The notes under the pieces are model-generated. The model was not told where the DNA came from, ran no database searches, and worked only from the letters and a program-made list of their open reading frames with translations. Below are positions 53,955 through 61,556 of a DNA stretch of 64,000 bases, piece after piece. A program made the position numbers and the translations under genes. Every line of letters starts with the position of its first letter. Within the stretch, counting starts at the first letter, position 1. Source of the stretch: Paraburkholderia caribensis (GTDB lineage Bacteria; Pseudomonadota; Gammaproteobacteria; Burkholderiales; Burkholderiaceae). The stretch is from NCBI RefSeq assembly GCF_002902945.1, contig NZ_CP026102.1:1426001-1490000 (forward strand), written 5' to 3'.

Positions 53955-55157
53955 TCAATGATTCGTCTTCAGTTGCGGCACGTCGCGCGGCTTCGGCGCG
54001 AAGAGGCGCGCGAGGCCGCCCTTCTTCTCTTTCTGCGGCGCGGGCCACAAGGTGTGCGCGAACGCGACGATGTCCTGCGCGAGCGCGCTGCCCTTCGCGA
54101 TGCTCATGATGGGCAGCCCCTGATCGAGCGCCGCGCCTGCATGTTTGTCGTCGCGCGCGAAGCGATGCGCGACGCCCACGCCGAAGCTCTGCTCGAACGC
54201 CTGCAGGTTGACGGGCGCGTGCTTGTCGTACTGGTTCACCAGCACGCTGACCTTGCCCGTCGCGTAGCCGAGCTCGTGAAAGATATCGAGCATGCGGCGG
54301 CCCGTGCGCAGATACAGCACGCTCTGGCGCACCAGCATGCAGATGCGGTCGCTCTGGTCGAGCACGTGGATCGCGAGCGGATTGATGCCGAGACCGAGAT
54401 CGACGATCACCGCGTCGTACTGCGCGCGCGCGAGCGTCAGCACACGTTCGAGCTGCGCGGGGCGCAGCTCGCCGGCGCGGATCGGATCGCCCGCGCCCGC
54501 CAGCACGTCGAGGTTGTCGTTCACGTGCATCACGCAGGCGTCGAAAAATGCGTTGTCGAGCCGGTCGATCTGCGCGCACAGATCGGCGAGCGTCGCGGCG
54601 GGCGTCAGGTCCGACATCAGCAGGCTCGCGTCGGCGAACTGCTGGTTCGCATCGACGAGCAGCACGCGCTTGCCACGCTGCGTCGCGAGCGCATGCGCGA
54701 GGTTCATCGCGATGAAGCTCGTGCCCGTGCCGCCCTTGCACGACGTCAGCGCCACGACACGCCCTTCGCGGCGCGCGCCCGCCGTCTTCTTGCCCCACAC
54801 GTGCGAAAGCTCGGCGGCGAACGCCTGCGCGTCGAGCGGCCACGGCAGCACGTGACGCACGCCTGCGCGCATCGCGGCCATCAGCAGCGCGGTCGATGGC
54901 GCGGGCGTGACCAGCATGCAGCTCAGTTGCGGCACGTGCGAGACGGCTTCTTCGATCGACGCCATGTCTTGCGGTTCAAGACCGACATCGTCGACAATCA
55001 GCAGATCCGCCGACTTGATGGACGCCGCGTGCGCGCGCAGATGCCGCACCGAGCCGTGCACGGCCCGCACGCGATGCGCGACGCCGCATCCTTCCAGCAG
55101 TTGCTCGATCTGGCGCGAGCGGTCTGGGCCCGATGAGATGAGGAGGATGTCGATCAT
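53955..55157 (-). CDS. tadZ: TadZ/CpaE pilus localisation protein
   Basis: 400 aa. An N-terminal receiver-like domain (about 1-120) keeps some receiver features but lacks a clear phospho-acceptor. The C-terminal MinD/ParA-like ATPase has a deviant Walker A KGGTGTS at 141-147. TadZ-type proteins place the pilus machine at a cell pole. In the usual place next to TadA. Confidence 0.9.
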   Translation of the reverse strand: MIDILLISSGPDRSRQIEQLLEGCGVAHRVRAVHGSVRHLRAHAASIKSADLLIVDDVGLEPQDMASIEEAVSHVPQLSCMLVTPAPSTALLMAAMRAGVRHVLPWPLDAQAFAAELSHVWGKKTAGARREGRVVALTSCKGGTGTSFIAMNLAHALATQRGKRVLLVDANQQFADASLLMSDLTPAATLADLCAQIDRLDNAFFDACVMHVNDNLDVLAGAGDPIRAGELRPAQLERVLTLARAQYDAVIVDLGLGINPLAIHVLDQSDRICMLVRQSVLYLRTGRRMLDIFHELGYATGKVSVLVNQYDKHAPVNLQAFEQSFGVGVAHRFARDDKHAGAALDQGLPIMSIAKGSALAQDIVAFAHTLWPAPQKEKKGGLARLFAPKPRDVPQLKTNH

Positions 55158-55274
55158 GTTCAGTCTCCGCGTGCGGGGCGTGGGGTGTCGTGCGTCGTTT
55201 CTGTTGCGGTTGCGAATTGCGAATTGCGAGTTGCGATCACGGTCGCGCTCGCGCCGCGCGTGCGGCGCACCCGG

Positions 55275-55562
55275 TCAGTTCGAGCCGGGCAAGCCGACCG
55301 CGAACACGTTGATGGGCGGCGGCGGCGTCGTGAACGACTTCGCGTAGTTCTTCTGGATTGCATGAGCTGTCGGGCCGTCGACGCCCGCCACGGGGTCGGT
55401 GTTCATGCCCGCGTTCGGATTCAGCGTCTGCATTTCCTTCAGCTGCGAGACGGAACTGCCGAACGTCTCGTCCCAGTGCGGCGTCGAGGTCAGGCAGCCG
55501 GCGAGCGTCAGGCTCGCCGCTGCGCACAGCGACGCGCGGATCAATGTCTGGATGGTTTTCAT
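55275..55562 (-). CDS. Short pilus-locus lipoprotein (95 aa)
   Basis: Signal peptide with lipobox LTLAGC. The mature part (about 75 aa) contains HWDETFGSSVSQLKEMQTLNPNAG and GPTAHAIQKNYAKSF, resembling the small lipoproteins that replace CpaD/RcpB in Burkholderia-type tad loci. Its place between TadZ and the secretin suggests a pilotin or secretin-associated role; no function is shown directly. Confidence 0.7.
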   Translation of the reverse strand: MKTIQTLIRASLCAAASLTLAGCLTSTPHWDETFGSSVSQLKEMQTLNPNAGMNTDPVAGVDGPTAHAIQKNYAKSFTTPPPPINVFAVGLPGSN

Positions 55563-55598
55563 GTCGGTCTCCCGGTGTTCGTCAGAGGCAAGTCGCGT

Positions 55599-57653
55599 TC
55601 ACTGCGTGCGGCGCTCGTCGTTGCTTTCGCGTGCTTGCTGGGTGCCGGACGGCGCGGGTTGCGTCGCGGGTTGCGTCGACAGAGGCTGCACGCTGACGCT
55701 CGCCGTCTGCACGGCGGCCGCATGCACGGTGCCGTCCGCCGGTTCGGTGCGCGTGACGGGCCCCGATCCGTCGCCCGCGCTGCCGCTGCCCGTCGAGCGC
55801 GGCGTGGCAGGCGCACGGATCGCGTCCGACGCGGGCTGGGTGCGCTCGGGCGCAGGAACGGGCGACGGCGCCGTCGTGCCTTGCGAGGTGATGATGGGCG
55901 TCAGGACCACGGGTGCCGCCGTGCCGCCAGCCGCCGCAATCGCGCCGCCCTTGACGGGGATGGGCGACGGGATCGCGGCACCCGTCGACGGCGTCGCCGG
56001 CTCGGCGGCAGGCTGCGGCTTCTTGCCTTCCATGTTGCCCGTGAAGAACACGCCCGCTTCCGTGACCTTGCCGAAGTGATCGGTGGGCAGCGGATAGTTC
56101 TGCGGCAGCGGTTTCGCAAGACGCGGCGTGACGACGAACACGAGTTCCGTCTTGTCCTCCTGGAAGTTCGTGCTGCGGAACAGCGCGCCGAGCACGGGCA
56201 CTTCGCCGAGGCCGGGCAGGCCCTTGAGCGTGCCCGTCACATTGCTCTTCATCAGGCCGCCGATCGCGAAGCTCTGGCCGTCGTACACCTGCAGCGTGGT
56301 CGACGCGCGGCGAGTGGTGATGAGGGGCAGCACGGCCGTCGTGCTGACGGTGCCCGCCGTCACGGCGACGCCCGTCGGCGACAGTTCCGACACTTCCGGC
56401 GAGACCTTCAGATTGATGCGGCCGTTATCGAGCACGGTCGGCGTGAAGGTCAAACCGACGCCGAACGTTTCTTCCTGCAGGATGATCGTCGAGCCCGCCG
56501 CGCCGTTGCTTTGCGGCACCGGGATGAACACCTTGCCGCCCGCGAGAAAGCTCGCTTCCTGGCCGCTGATCGCCATCAGGTTTGGCTCGGCGAGCACCTT
56601 GACGAGCTGGTCGGTTTTCTGTGCGTCGAACGCGAAGTTCAGCGGCTTGTTGTTCGCCTTCGAGCCGATCAGCGCGGCCATGCCGCCCGACAGGAAATCG
56701 GCCAGCAGGCCGAAGCTCCAGCTGCCCGTGCCGCCCTGGATGTTGGCGGCCATGCCGAGCTGGTCGATCAGCGTCTTCGACACTTCGGCGACCTTCACTT
56801 CGAGCATGACCTGCTGCGGCGCGGCCACGTGCATCATGTTGACGATGCGTTCGTTGTTGCCGTTGCCCGAGGCGCCCGCCGTCTTCATCACGGCGGGAAT
56901 CATCGCGCCGCCCTGGGCGCCTGCCGCGTTGGCGGGCGCGGCGACGGGCACGGGCGAAGTCTGGCGCGACACGTAGGCGCGCGCCAGGTCGACGATGCGC
57001 TCGGCCTTCACCGAATCGGAGACGGTGCCTGTCAGCACGAGCGTGTCGGCGGCGGCCTTGACCTGCACGCCCGTCTCTTCGGGCATCAACACGGCGAGCG
57101 TCTGCTGCAGGCCGCCCGGATCGGCGCCGACGGCGACGTCGATGATCGTGCAGGTGCCGCTCCTGCCCTGCACGATCATGTTGGTCGTGCCGACGTCGGT
57201 GCCGAGCAGATAGAGCGTTTGCGGCGACACGAGCATGGCCTGCACGATCGACGGATTGCCGACCGTGCGCGTTTTCACCGACTCGCGGATGTTGACCATC
57301 AACGACTTGCCGACGGGAATCGTCACGCTCTGGTGATCGGCGATCGTGCCCGTGCAGTTCGGGCCCCGCGCGCCTTGCGTCATGCCAGCTGCACCGGCTG
57401 GCGCGGCGCCGCTCATGCCGATCGTCAGATGCACGGCGCCGCCGTTCGACGCCATGCTCATCGGCAACGGTGCCTGGCCCGGCAGGCCGGCCTCCTGGCT
57501 CGCAGCCTGCGCGGCAGGCAGCGCCCACAACGCGGCGCCGATCAGGCCGCAGGCGCTGGCCTGCGCGAGGCGTGAGCGGTGCGCGGACGTAGCGGCTTGC
57601 GTCGTGTCGCGCTCACGCCTTGCATGCGCGCGCTGGTTCTCTGTGGCATTCAT
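55599..57653 (-). CDS. rcpA: Tad secretin RcpA/CpaC, long Pro-rich tail
   Basis: 684 aa. A signal-like N terminus ends near PAAQAA. Two BON/secretin N-terminal modules (about 95-240) precede the secretin domain (about 290-540) with QLGMAANIQGG, VLDNGRINLKVSPEVSEL and the C-terminal VPVLGALFRST-type signature. It forms the outer-membrane pore for the Flp pilus. The C-terminal about 120 residues are a Pro/Ala/Thr-rich extension (KPQPAAEPATPSTG...) not part of the normal secretin. A GGGGGAA leader precedes the ATG. Confidence 0.92.
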   Translation of the reverse strand: MNATENQRAHARRERDTTQAATSAHRSRLAQASACGLIGAALWALPAAQAASQEAGLPGQAPLPMSMASNGGAVHLTIGMSGAAPAGAAGMTQGARGPNCTGTIADHQSVTIPVGKSLMVNIRESVKTRTVGNPSIVQAMLVSPQTLYLLGTDVGTTNMIVQGRSGTCTIIDVAVGADPGGLQQTLAVLMPEETGVQVKAAADTLVLTGTVSDSVKAERIVDLARAYVSRQTSPVPVAAPANAAGAQGGAMIPAVMKTAGASGNGNNERIVNMMHVAAPQQVMLEVKVAEVSKTLIDQLGMAANIQGGTGSWSFGLLADFLSGGMAALIGSKANNKPLNFAFDAQKTDQLVKVLAEPNLMAISGQEASFLAGGKVFIPVPQSNGAAGSTIILQEETFGVGLTFTPTVLDNGRINLKVSPEVSELSPTGVAVTAGTVSTTAVLPLITTRRASTTLQVYDGQSFAIGGLMKSNVTGTLKGLPGLGEVPVLGALFRSTNFQEDKTELVFVVTPRLAKPLPQNYPLPTDHFGKVTEAGVFFTGNMEGKKPQPAAEPATPSTGAAIPSPIPVKGGAIAAAGGTAAPVVLTPIITSQGTTAPSPVPAPERTQPASDAIRAPATPRSTGSGSAGDGSGPVTRTEPADGTVHAAAVQTASVSVQPLSTQPATQPAPSGTQQARESNDERRTQ

Positions 57654-57747
57654 GTCCTTCCCCCGTATTGGCGCCGTGGTCCGGTCTCGTCACGGCTTGC
57701 GGTTCGCGCCTGGGTCTATGCCCGCGCGGTTCTCGATTACGTGCCGC

Positions 57748-58587
57748 TCAAAAGCATTCCTGTCTGGCCTGCGATCCGTCGATCACGCTCACGCAGTTCG
57801 ACGGCGCCCGCGCAACGATCTTGCGCACCACCGGCTTCGGCGCGGGCGCGGCGGGCGCGGGCGGCACGGCGACGGGAATCTTCAGCAGCGAAGCCTTGGT
57901 CGCGCCCGCCGTGGTCGCGTCCTGCGGATCGACCTGGTTGCGCAGCACCAGCGACAGCGAGCCGATGCTGCGCGCGAGGTCGATTTTCTCGGCCTGCTCG
58001 GGCGTGACTTCGAGCGTCACGGCATCGACCACTTTGGGTTTGGTTTCATCGCGGCCGGCTTCCTGCGCGACGGCCAGCACGAGGATCTTTTCGAGCACGA
58101 TCTTCGAGATGTTCTGGTCGCGTCCCGTCGCCGTGCCGTCCTTGTTGTCCTTCTCGGTGTTGACGAGAATGTCGACGTAATTGCCCGGCAGCGCGAAGCC
58201 CGCGACGCCGATCACGTCGTTCACCCGCACGGTGATCGCGCGCTTGCCCTCGTTGATGACGGCCGACAGCCCGCCGACCGTGCCGACGGGCGAGAGCTTC
58301 GCCTCGAGCACGGGCTCGCCGCGCGCGAGGCTCGTCTTCAGCACGCGGCCTTCGAGCTTTTTGACGTCGTTGAAGGTGCCTGCCGGCACGCTGCCGGCGG
58401 GCCAGTCGGATACCTTCAGCATGTCGGGGGACACGCGCTGGCCGAGACTCATGTCGGCCGATGCGATCACCACCTTGGTTGTGGTCGTCGACGACTGCTG
58501 GATCATCCAGCGCGACGCGAACACCACGGCCGCAAGACCGGCCGCCGTCGCGACGACCAACATCACCAACGCGCGAGCGTTCTTCAT
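57748..58587 (-). CDS. cpaB: Tad pilus protein CpaB/RcpC
   Basis: 279 aa. An N-terminal membrane anchor (LVMLVVATAAGLAAVVFASRWM) precedes a SAF/BMC-like domain (about 45-120: SADMSLGQRVSPDMLKVSDWP), followed by a CpaB-type region. AGGAG is about 6 bases before the ATG. Typical first gene of many tad operons. The C-terminal region carries a long Pro/Ala-rich linker. It is thought to help secretin placement or stability. Confidence 0.88.
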   Translation of the reverse strand: MKNARALVMLVVATAAGLAAVVFASRWMIQQSSTTTTKVVIASADMSLGQRVSPDMLKVSDWPAGSVPAGTFNDVKKLEGRVLKTSLARGEPVLEAKLSPVGTVGGLSAVINEGKRAITVRVNDVIGVAGFALPGNYVDILVNTEKDNKDGTATGRDQNISKIVLEKILVLAVAQEAGRDETKPKVVDAVTLEVTPEQAEKIDLARSIGSLSLVLRNQVDPQDATTAGATKASLLKIPVAVPPAPAAPAPKPVVRKIVARAPSNCVSVIDGSQARQECF

Positions 58588-58664
58588 GTCGTTCTCCTGA
58601 CTCTCGCCGTCGGCGACGGCGCTCTAGGGATCGTGTTGCAGGGATTGCGCAGCGAGTCTGTCCG

Positions 58665-59114
58665 TCAGTCCATCAGATCGCGGTCGCGGTCCGGCGGGCT
58701 GTGCGCGTCGTCTTCGTCCGTGCTTGCGGCGCGCTGGTATGCGGACAGCTGCAAGGCGGCCTGCAACGGCGCGGCTTGCTGCGCGCGGCGTTGCGCTTCG
58801 CGCTTCGCCAGCCACTGCGCGACGACGAGTTCCTCGAGCAGCGCTTGCAGCGCGTATTCGCGCTCCAGCCGGCCCGCTGGCGTGAGCAGCGCGCGCTGAC
58901 GCAGATAGATGGCGGGATCGGTCGTGTAGAGCAGTTCCGGCGCCGCGTCCACGTAGTACATTGCGTACGCCGTGGACGCTGCCTCCGTGCGGTCTGGCCG
59001 GTTCATGGTGCCGGTCTCGATGCCGCAGCCGTTGTCCGCCGATGCGGGACGGCTCCCCCGTGTTGCCGATGTATTGGCATTGGCCGTCTTGCGGCCTGAA
59101 TCGTTCGTCTTCAT
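58665..59114 (-). CDS. Hypothetical protein in tad locus (149 aa)
   Basis: The start at 59114 (MKTNDSGRKTAN) is chosen because a GGGGGAAG leader sits immediately before, as in other tad genes; the frame also opens earlier at 59204. The first about 60 residues are polar and Gly/Ser/Thr-rich. The second half holds a long helical, possibly coiled-coil part (YALQALLEELVVAQWLAKREAQRRAQQAAPLQAALQ). No family recognised. It lies between the prepilin peptidase and CpaB genes, so a locus-specific pilus role is inferred. Confidence 0.55.
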   Translation of the reverse strand: MKTNDSGRKTANANTSATRGSRPASADNGCGIETGTMNRPDRTEAASTAYAMYYVDAAPELLYTTDPAIYLRQRALLTPAGRLEREYALQALLEELVVAQWLAKREAQRRAQQAAPLQAALQLSAYQRAASTDEDDAHSPPDRDRDLMD

Positions 59115-59455
59115 CACTTCCCCCGTATCTGGCCGGCCTTCCTGCGAAGGCTCTTTCCAGGTGGACGACCCCGCGTCCACACCCCGTTCCTGGATTTGCT
59201 TCAAGCCTTTCTGCGAAGGCTCTGTGCCGCTGTTTCTCTTGCCACTGCTGCTGCGTTTTATGCTGCGCTCCGGTGGGCTTCGGCTGTTGTTCGCCGTTCG
59301 CCTCTTGTTCCCGGTTGGTCACGCTGTTTGTCGTTATGCACTGCCGCCCTGCCCTGATTTGCCTGCTGGCCCCGTCACTGCTTCCCCGTCGGCATCCTGT
59401 TGTTCTTGCCCCGTGCTGCGTGATTCCTTGTTCTTTCTTGTTGCTTGCCGCTGCG
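59115..59455 (-). other. Gap between prepilin peptidase and 149-aa gene
   Basis: About 340 bp, pyrimidine-rich on the plus strand. TGCGAAGGCTCT occurs twice (about 59142 and 59211). A minus-strand Gln/Glu-rich frame starts near 59322 and runs into the hypothetical gene in another frame, without a ribosome site of its own. Nothing else was supported. Confidence 0.4.
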
Positions 59456-60019
59456 TCATACGTTCATGAACAGCGACAGCATCGTGCCGATTGCAATGGC
59501 CACGCCGTACGGCAGCGTGCCCGTCGTCGGCCGTCTCGTTCTCGTGTTGCCCGTGTTACCCGTGCCCTGCCCGCTGTCGCCGCGCGGCGCGCCGCCCGCA
59601 GGCATCGACACGTCGATCAGCACGGCAGCCATGTTGTGCAACCCGGCCCGCATCTGCCGATGCCGCAACATCTCCGCCAGCGCCCAGACGCCGCCGACCA
59701 TGCACACCATCAGCGCGGCTTCGAAAGCGCCGCTCGCGCCGCAAAAACATCCGACCGCCGCCATCAACTTCACGTCGCCCGCCCCCATCATCCGCAGCAG
59801 ATAACCCGGCAGGAGCACGGCGCCGCCCGTCAGCGTGCCGCCCGCCCACAACAGCATCCCGTCGATCGCGCCATGCAGCGCGCACTGAACGACGAGCCCC
59901 GCGCCCAGACCGATGACGACCAGCCAGTTCGGAATGCGCCGCGCGTGGAGGTCGTAGATCGCGGCAATCACGACCAGCGCCAACACGCACGGACCCACTG
60001 GAAAAGGCACACCGTTCAT
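59456..60019 (-). CDS. tadV: Prepilin peptidase TadV/CpaA
   Basis: 187-aa A24-family aspartic protease with six hydrophobic spans. The two catalytic Asp are in IYDLHARRIPN and MGAGDVKLM (GxGD). It cleaves Flp prepilin and TadE/F leaders at the cytoplasmic face of the inner membrane. The C-terminal part contains an unusual Gly/Thr/Arg-rich insertion (GGAPRGDSGQGTGNTGNT) before the last span. It follows flp1 by about 110 bp. Confidence 0.92.
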   Translation of the reverse strand: MNGVPFPVGPCVLALVVIAAIYDLHARRIPNWLVVIGLGAGLVVQCALHGAIDGMLLWAGGTLTGGAVLLPGYLLRMMGAGDVKLMAAVGCFCGASGAFEAALMVCMVGGVWALAEMLRHRQMRAGLHNMAAVLIDVSMPAGGAPRGDSGQGTGNTGNTRTRRPTTGTLPYGVAIAIGTMLSLFMNV

Positions 60020-60054
60020 CGAAAGCTCCGCTGGTTGAATCGACTTTTCTGTTT

Positions 60055-60100
60055 GCCGCTGCCGGCCTCGATCGACCGTGTTTCGTGGCCCGGCAGCGGC
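60055..60100 (-). terminator. Hairpin after pilin genes without T-tract
   Basis: An 11-bp perfect stem, GCCGCTGCCGG (60055-60065) and CCGGCAGCGGC (60090-60100), has a 24-base loop. It lies 30 bp after the first flp stop on the minus strand and lacks a U-tract. Probably a stabilising or partial stop that raises pilin mRNA above that of the downstream tad genes. Confidence 0.55.
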
Positions 60101-60129
60101 CGGGTGACGCGAACGCGAAGCAGCCTGGA

Positions 60130-60312
60130 TCAGGACGGTTGGGTGATGCTCACCAGCTTGTCCTTGACGTAGCCGAATACGCGGTCGAGATTGGTGCCGA
60201 TCAGCCCGACCGTCGCGACGATCGCCACCGCGATCAATCCGGCCAGCAATCCGTACTCGATTGCCGAAACGCCGTCTTCTTCGCGCAGAAAGTTCTGAAC
60301 TGCATTTTTCAT
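60130..60312 (-). CDS. flp1: Flp/Fap type IVb pilin
   Basis: 60-aa Flp prepilin. The leader ends EEDG, and the mature start VSAIEYGLL has Glu at +5 and Tyr at +6, the Flp signature. A single hydrophobic helix GLLAGLIAVAIVATVGLIGTNL follows. The C-terminal part DRVFGYVKDKLVSITQPS is short. It is the structural subunit of the pilus, processed by TadV. It differs from the upstream flp copy at only seven positions. Confidence 0.95.
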   Translation of the reverse strand: MKNAVQNFLREEDGVSAIEYGLLAGLIAVAIVATVGLIGTNLDRVFGYVKDKLVSITQPS

Positions 60313-60361
60313 GGTCTTCCCCGTTGAGATGTGGACTGATGCGAACTGGACCCGGCCACGT

Positions 60362-60544
60362 TCAGGTCGGTTGCGTGATGCCGACCAGCTTGTCCTTGAT
60401 GTAGCCAAAGACGCGGTTCAGGTTGGTGCCGATCAGGCCCACCGTCGAGACGATCGCCACGGCGATCAGCCCGGCCAGCAGCCCGTATTCGATTGCCGAC
60501 ACGCCGTCTTCTTCACGCAGAAACTGGTTGATTGCGTTCTTCAT
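60362..60544 (-). CDS. flp2: Flp/Fap type IVb pilin, second copy
   Basis: 60-aa Flp prepilin nearly identical to the neighbouring copy: AINQF for AVQNF, VST for VAT, NRVFGYI for DRVFGYV, VGIT for VSIT and PT for PS. Mature start VSAIEYGLL with Glu at +5. It is the first gene of the tad locus after the sigma-54 promoter match. Its ATG follows a GGGGGAAACC leader. Tandem flp pairs are known from some tad loci. Confidence 0.95.
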   Translation of the reverse strand: MKNAINQFLREEDGVSAIEYGLLAGLIAVAIVSTVGLIGTNLNRVFGYIKDKLVGITQPT

Positions 60545-60662
60545 GGTTTCCCCCGTAGGAAATGAGATGTCACATGGCCGCCGCGCCCCATGCGCATTGA
60601 GCCGCAAAACCGCCCTTTCGGACGGATACAACCGGCAGGTGCCGCGAAGGTGTCGTCATGGT

Positions 60663-60696
60663 CGCGAATGGCCGTACGTCGTACGAACCATTCGCG
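60663..60696. repeat. Inverted repeat in flp leader
   Basis: CGCGAATGG (60663-60671) pairs with CCATTCGCG (60688-60696). The 16-base interior contains CGTACGTCGTACG, itself symmetric. In minus-strand RNA from the predicted sigma-54 start it lies in the 5' leader of flp2, about 120 to 150 bases upstream of the start codon. Confidence 0.6.
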
Positions 60697-60851
60697 CCAC
60701 TTTCTGCCGACGTCCGCCCCCCATTGGCTCCGCCGCCCCCACAGCCGCATCTGGCAAACCCCGGCCGCGACTGCGAAGTTCTGTGCTGTTGCCGGAGACT
60801 TCCTTTGGCCTTGCTTTCCGGCAGCAGCGCTTTCGTCGTGACTGCCATATC

Positions 60852-60866
60852 GCAACGGGTATGCCA
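60852..60866 (-). promoter_or_regulatory. Sigma-54 promoter match for flp operon
   Basis: On the minus strand the sequence TGGCATACCCGTTGC matches the -24/-12 consensus TGGCAC-N5-TTGC: GG and GC are intact and separated by exactly 10 bases. It points at flp2 and would start RNA near 60840, a leader of about 296 bases. The divergent gene is a sigma-54 activator. Confidence 0.65.
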
Positions 60867-60934
60867 TGTGCCCGCAAACCCTTGTCGGGCCGTGATCGGG
60901 CTTGAGCGTCAGGTGGTTTTCGGGAGGCCTGCCG

Positions 60935-60950
60935 TTCGCAATGTTGCGAA
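60935..60950. promoter_or_regulatory. Perfect palindrome, possible enhancer site
   Basis: TTCGCAA-TG-TTGCGAA is a perfect 7-2-7 palindrome. Its centre is about 100 bp upstream of the predicted flp start site, the usual distance for an enhancer-binding protein site. Confidence 0.55.
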
Positions 60951-61165
60951 ACCGTAACGTGAATTCGCGGCGCGGCGCGGGCGTTCGCCAGGTCACATTG
61001 CCGTCGGCGCGCGCTCAAAGATGCGATCAATCGGGCCGCCAGGCCCGATGCAATTGGGCTCCCGGTCAGAAATACCGTTCACAGGGCCCTGCCACGAGGT
61101 CTGGAGAACCGGTCGTCGAATGTGTCGCAGAGTTGAGACGGCGGGAAAAGCGCGGCTGCCGACGA

Positions 61166-61194
61166 GCGACAGCCTTGTGCAGCAAGGCTGTCGC
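61166..61194. repeat. Strong 12-bp hairpin
   Basis: GCGACAGCCTTG (61166-61177) and CAAGGCTGTCGC (61183-61194) are perfect complements with a five-base loop TGCAG. There is no T-tract on either side, so it is not a standard terminator. It could be part of a small RNA or a regulatory structure. Confidence 0.7.
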
Positions 61195-61359
61195 GTGTGA
61201 GGGCCGCTGGCGCGCAGCGGCAGGCGCGACAGGTCGCAAACGATTTAAGCGCCGGTAGAAATTGCAGAACGGCGGCATCTGCATCCAGATTTACGCTTAT
61301 ACAAAGCCCCTACCCATTCATTTATCTTTGTTTTCACCGTGCATTTCATGCGACGATAA

Positions 61360-61374
61360 CTTCGCGTTGCGAAG
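61360..61374. repeat. Second palindrome upstream of activator
   Basis: CTTCGC-GTT-GCGAAG is a perfect 6-3-6 palindrome about 185 bp upstream of the activator start. It shares TTCGC...TTGCGAA with the site at 60935-60950, but with a shorter centre. Confidence 0.45.
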
Positions 61375-61556
61375 CATGTATGCAGCGCAAGCGCATGGCG
61401 ACATTGCGGCACTCATGACCCGCATATACAAGAAGGTGAAAAATGATGGGGTTCACTCAGGCGAACCCTCAAAACACCGCATCGTTTTGCCGTAGTACAA
61501 GGATCACTGACCTTGCTGCGCGACGCGCAAGGGCGACGTCCACACCCGGGGGTAAC

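Larger units (their letters stand above)
60545..61556. other. Regulatory region between flp and sigma-54 activator
   Basis: About 1 kb without a supported gene. It holds a 9-bp inverted repeat (60663-60671 with 60688-60696), a sigma-54 promoter match (60852-60866), a perfect palindrome (60935-60950), a strong hairpin (61166-61194), a second palindrome (61360-61374) and an AT-rich stretch (61260-61400) with a TATACA box upstream of the activator gene. Confidence 0.6.

Noticed and set aside
55185..57575. 796-codon plus-strand frame over the secretin
   Set aside because: Low-complexity Arg/Ala composition and complete overlap with rcpA show it to be a shadow.
58624..59322. 232-codon minus-strand frame overlapping the 149-aa tad-locus gene
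   Set aside because: Its Gln/Glu-rich start could be real, but it has no ribosome site and its later part is the alternative frame of the 149-aa gene, which has the shared leader.
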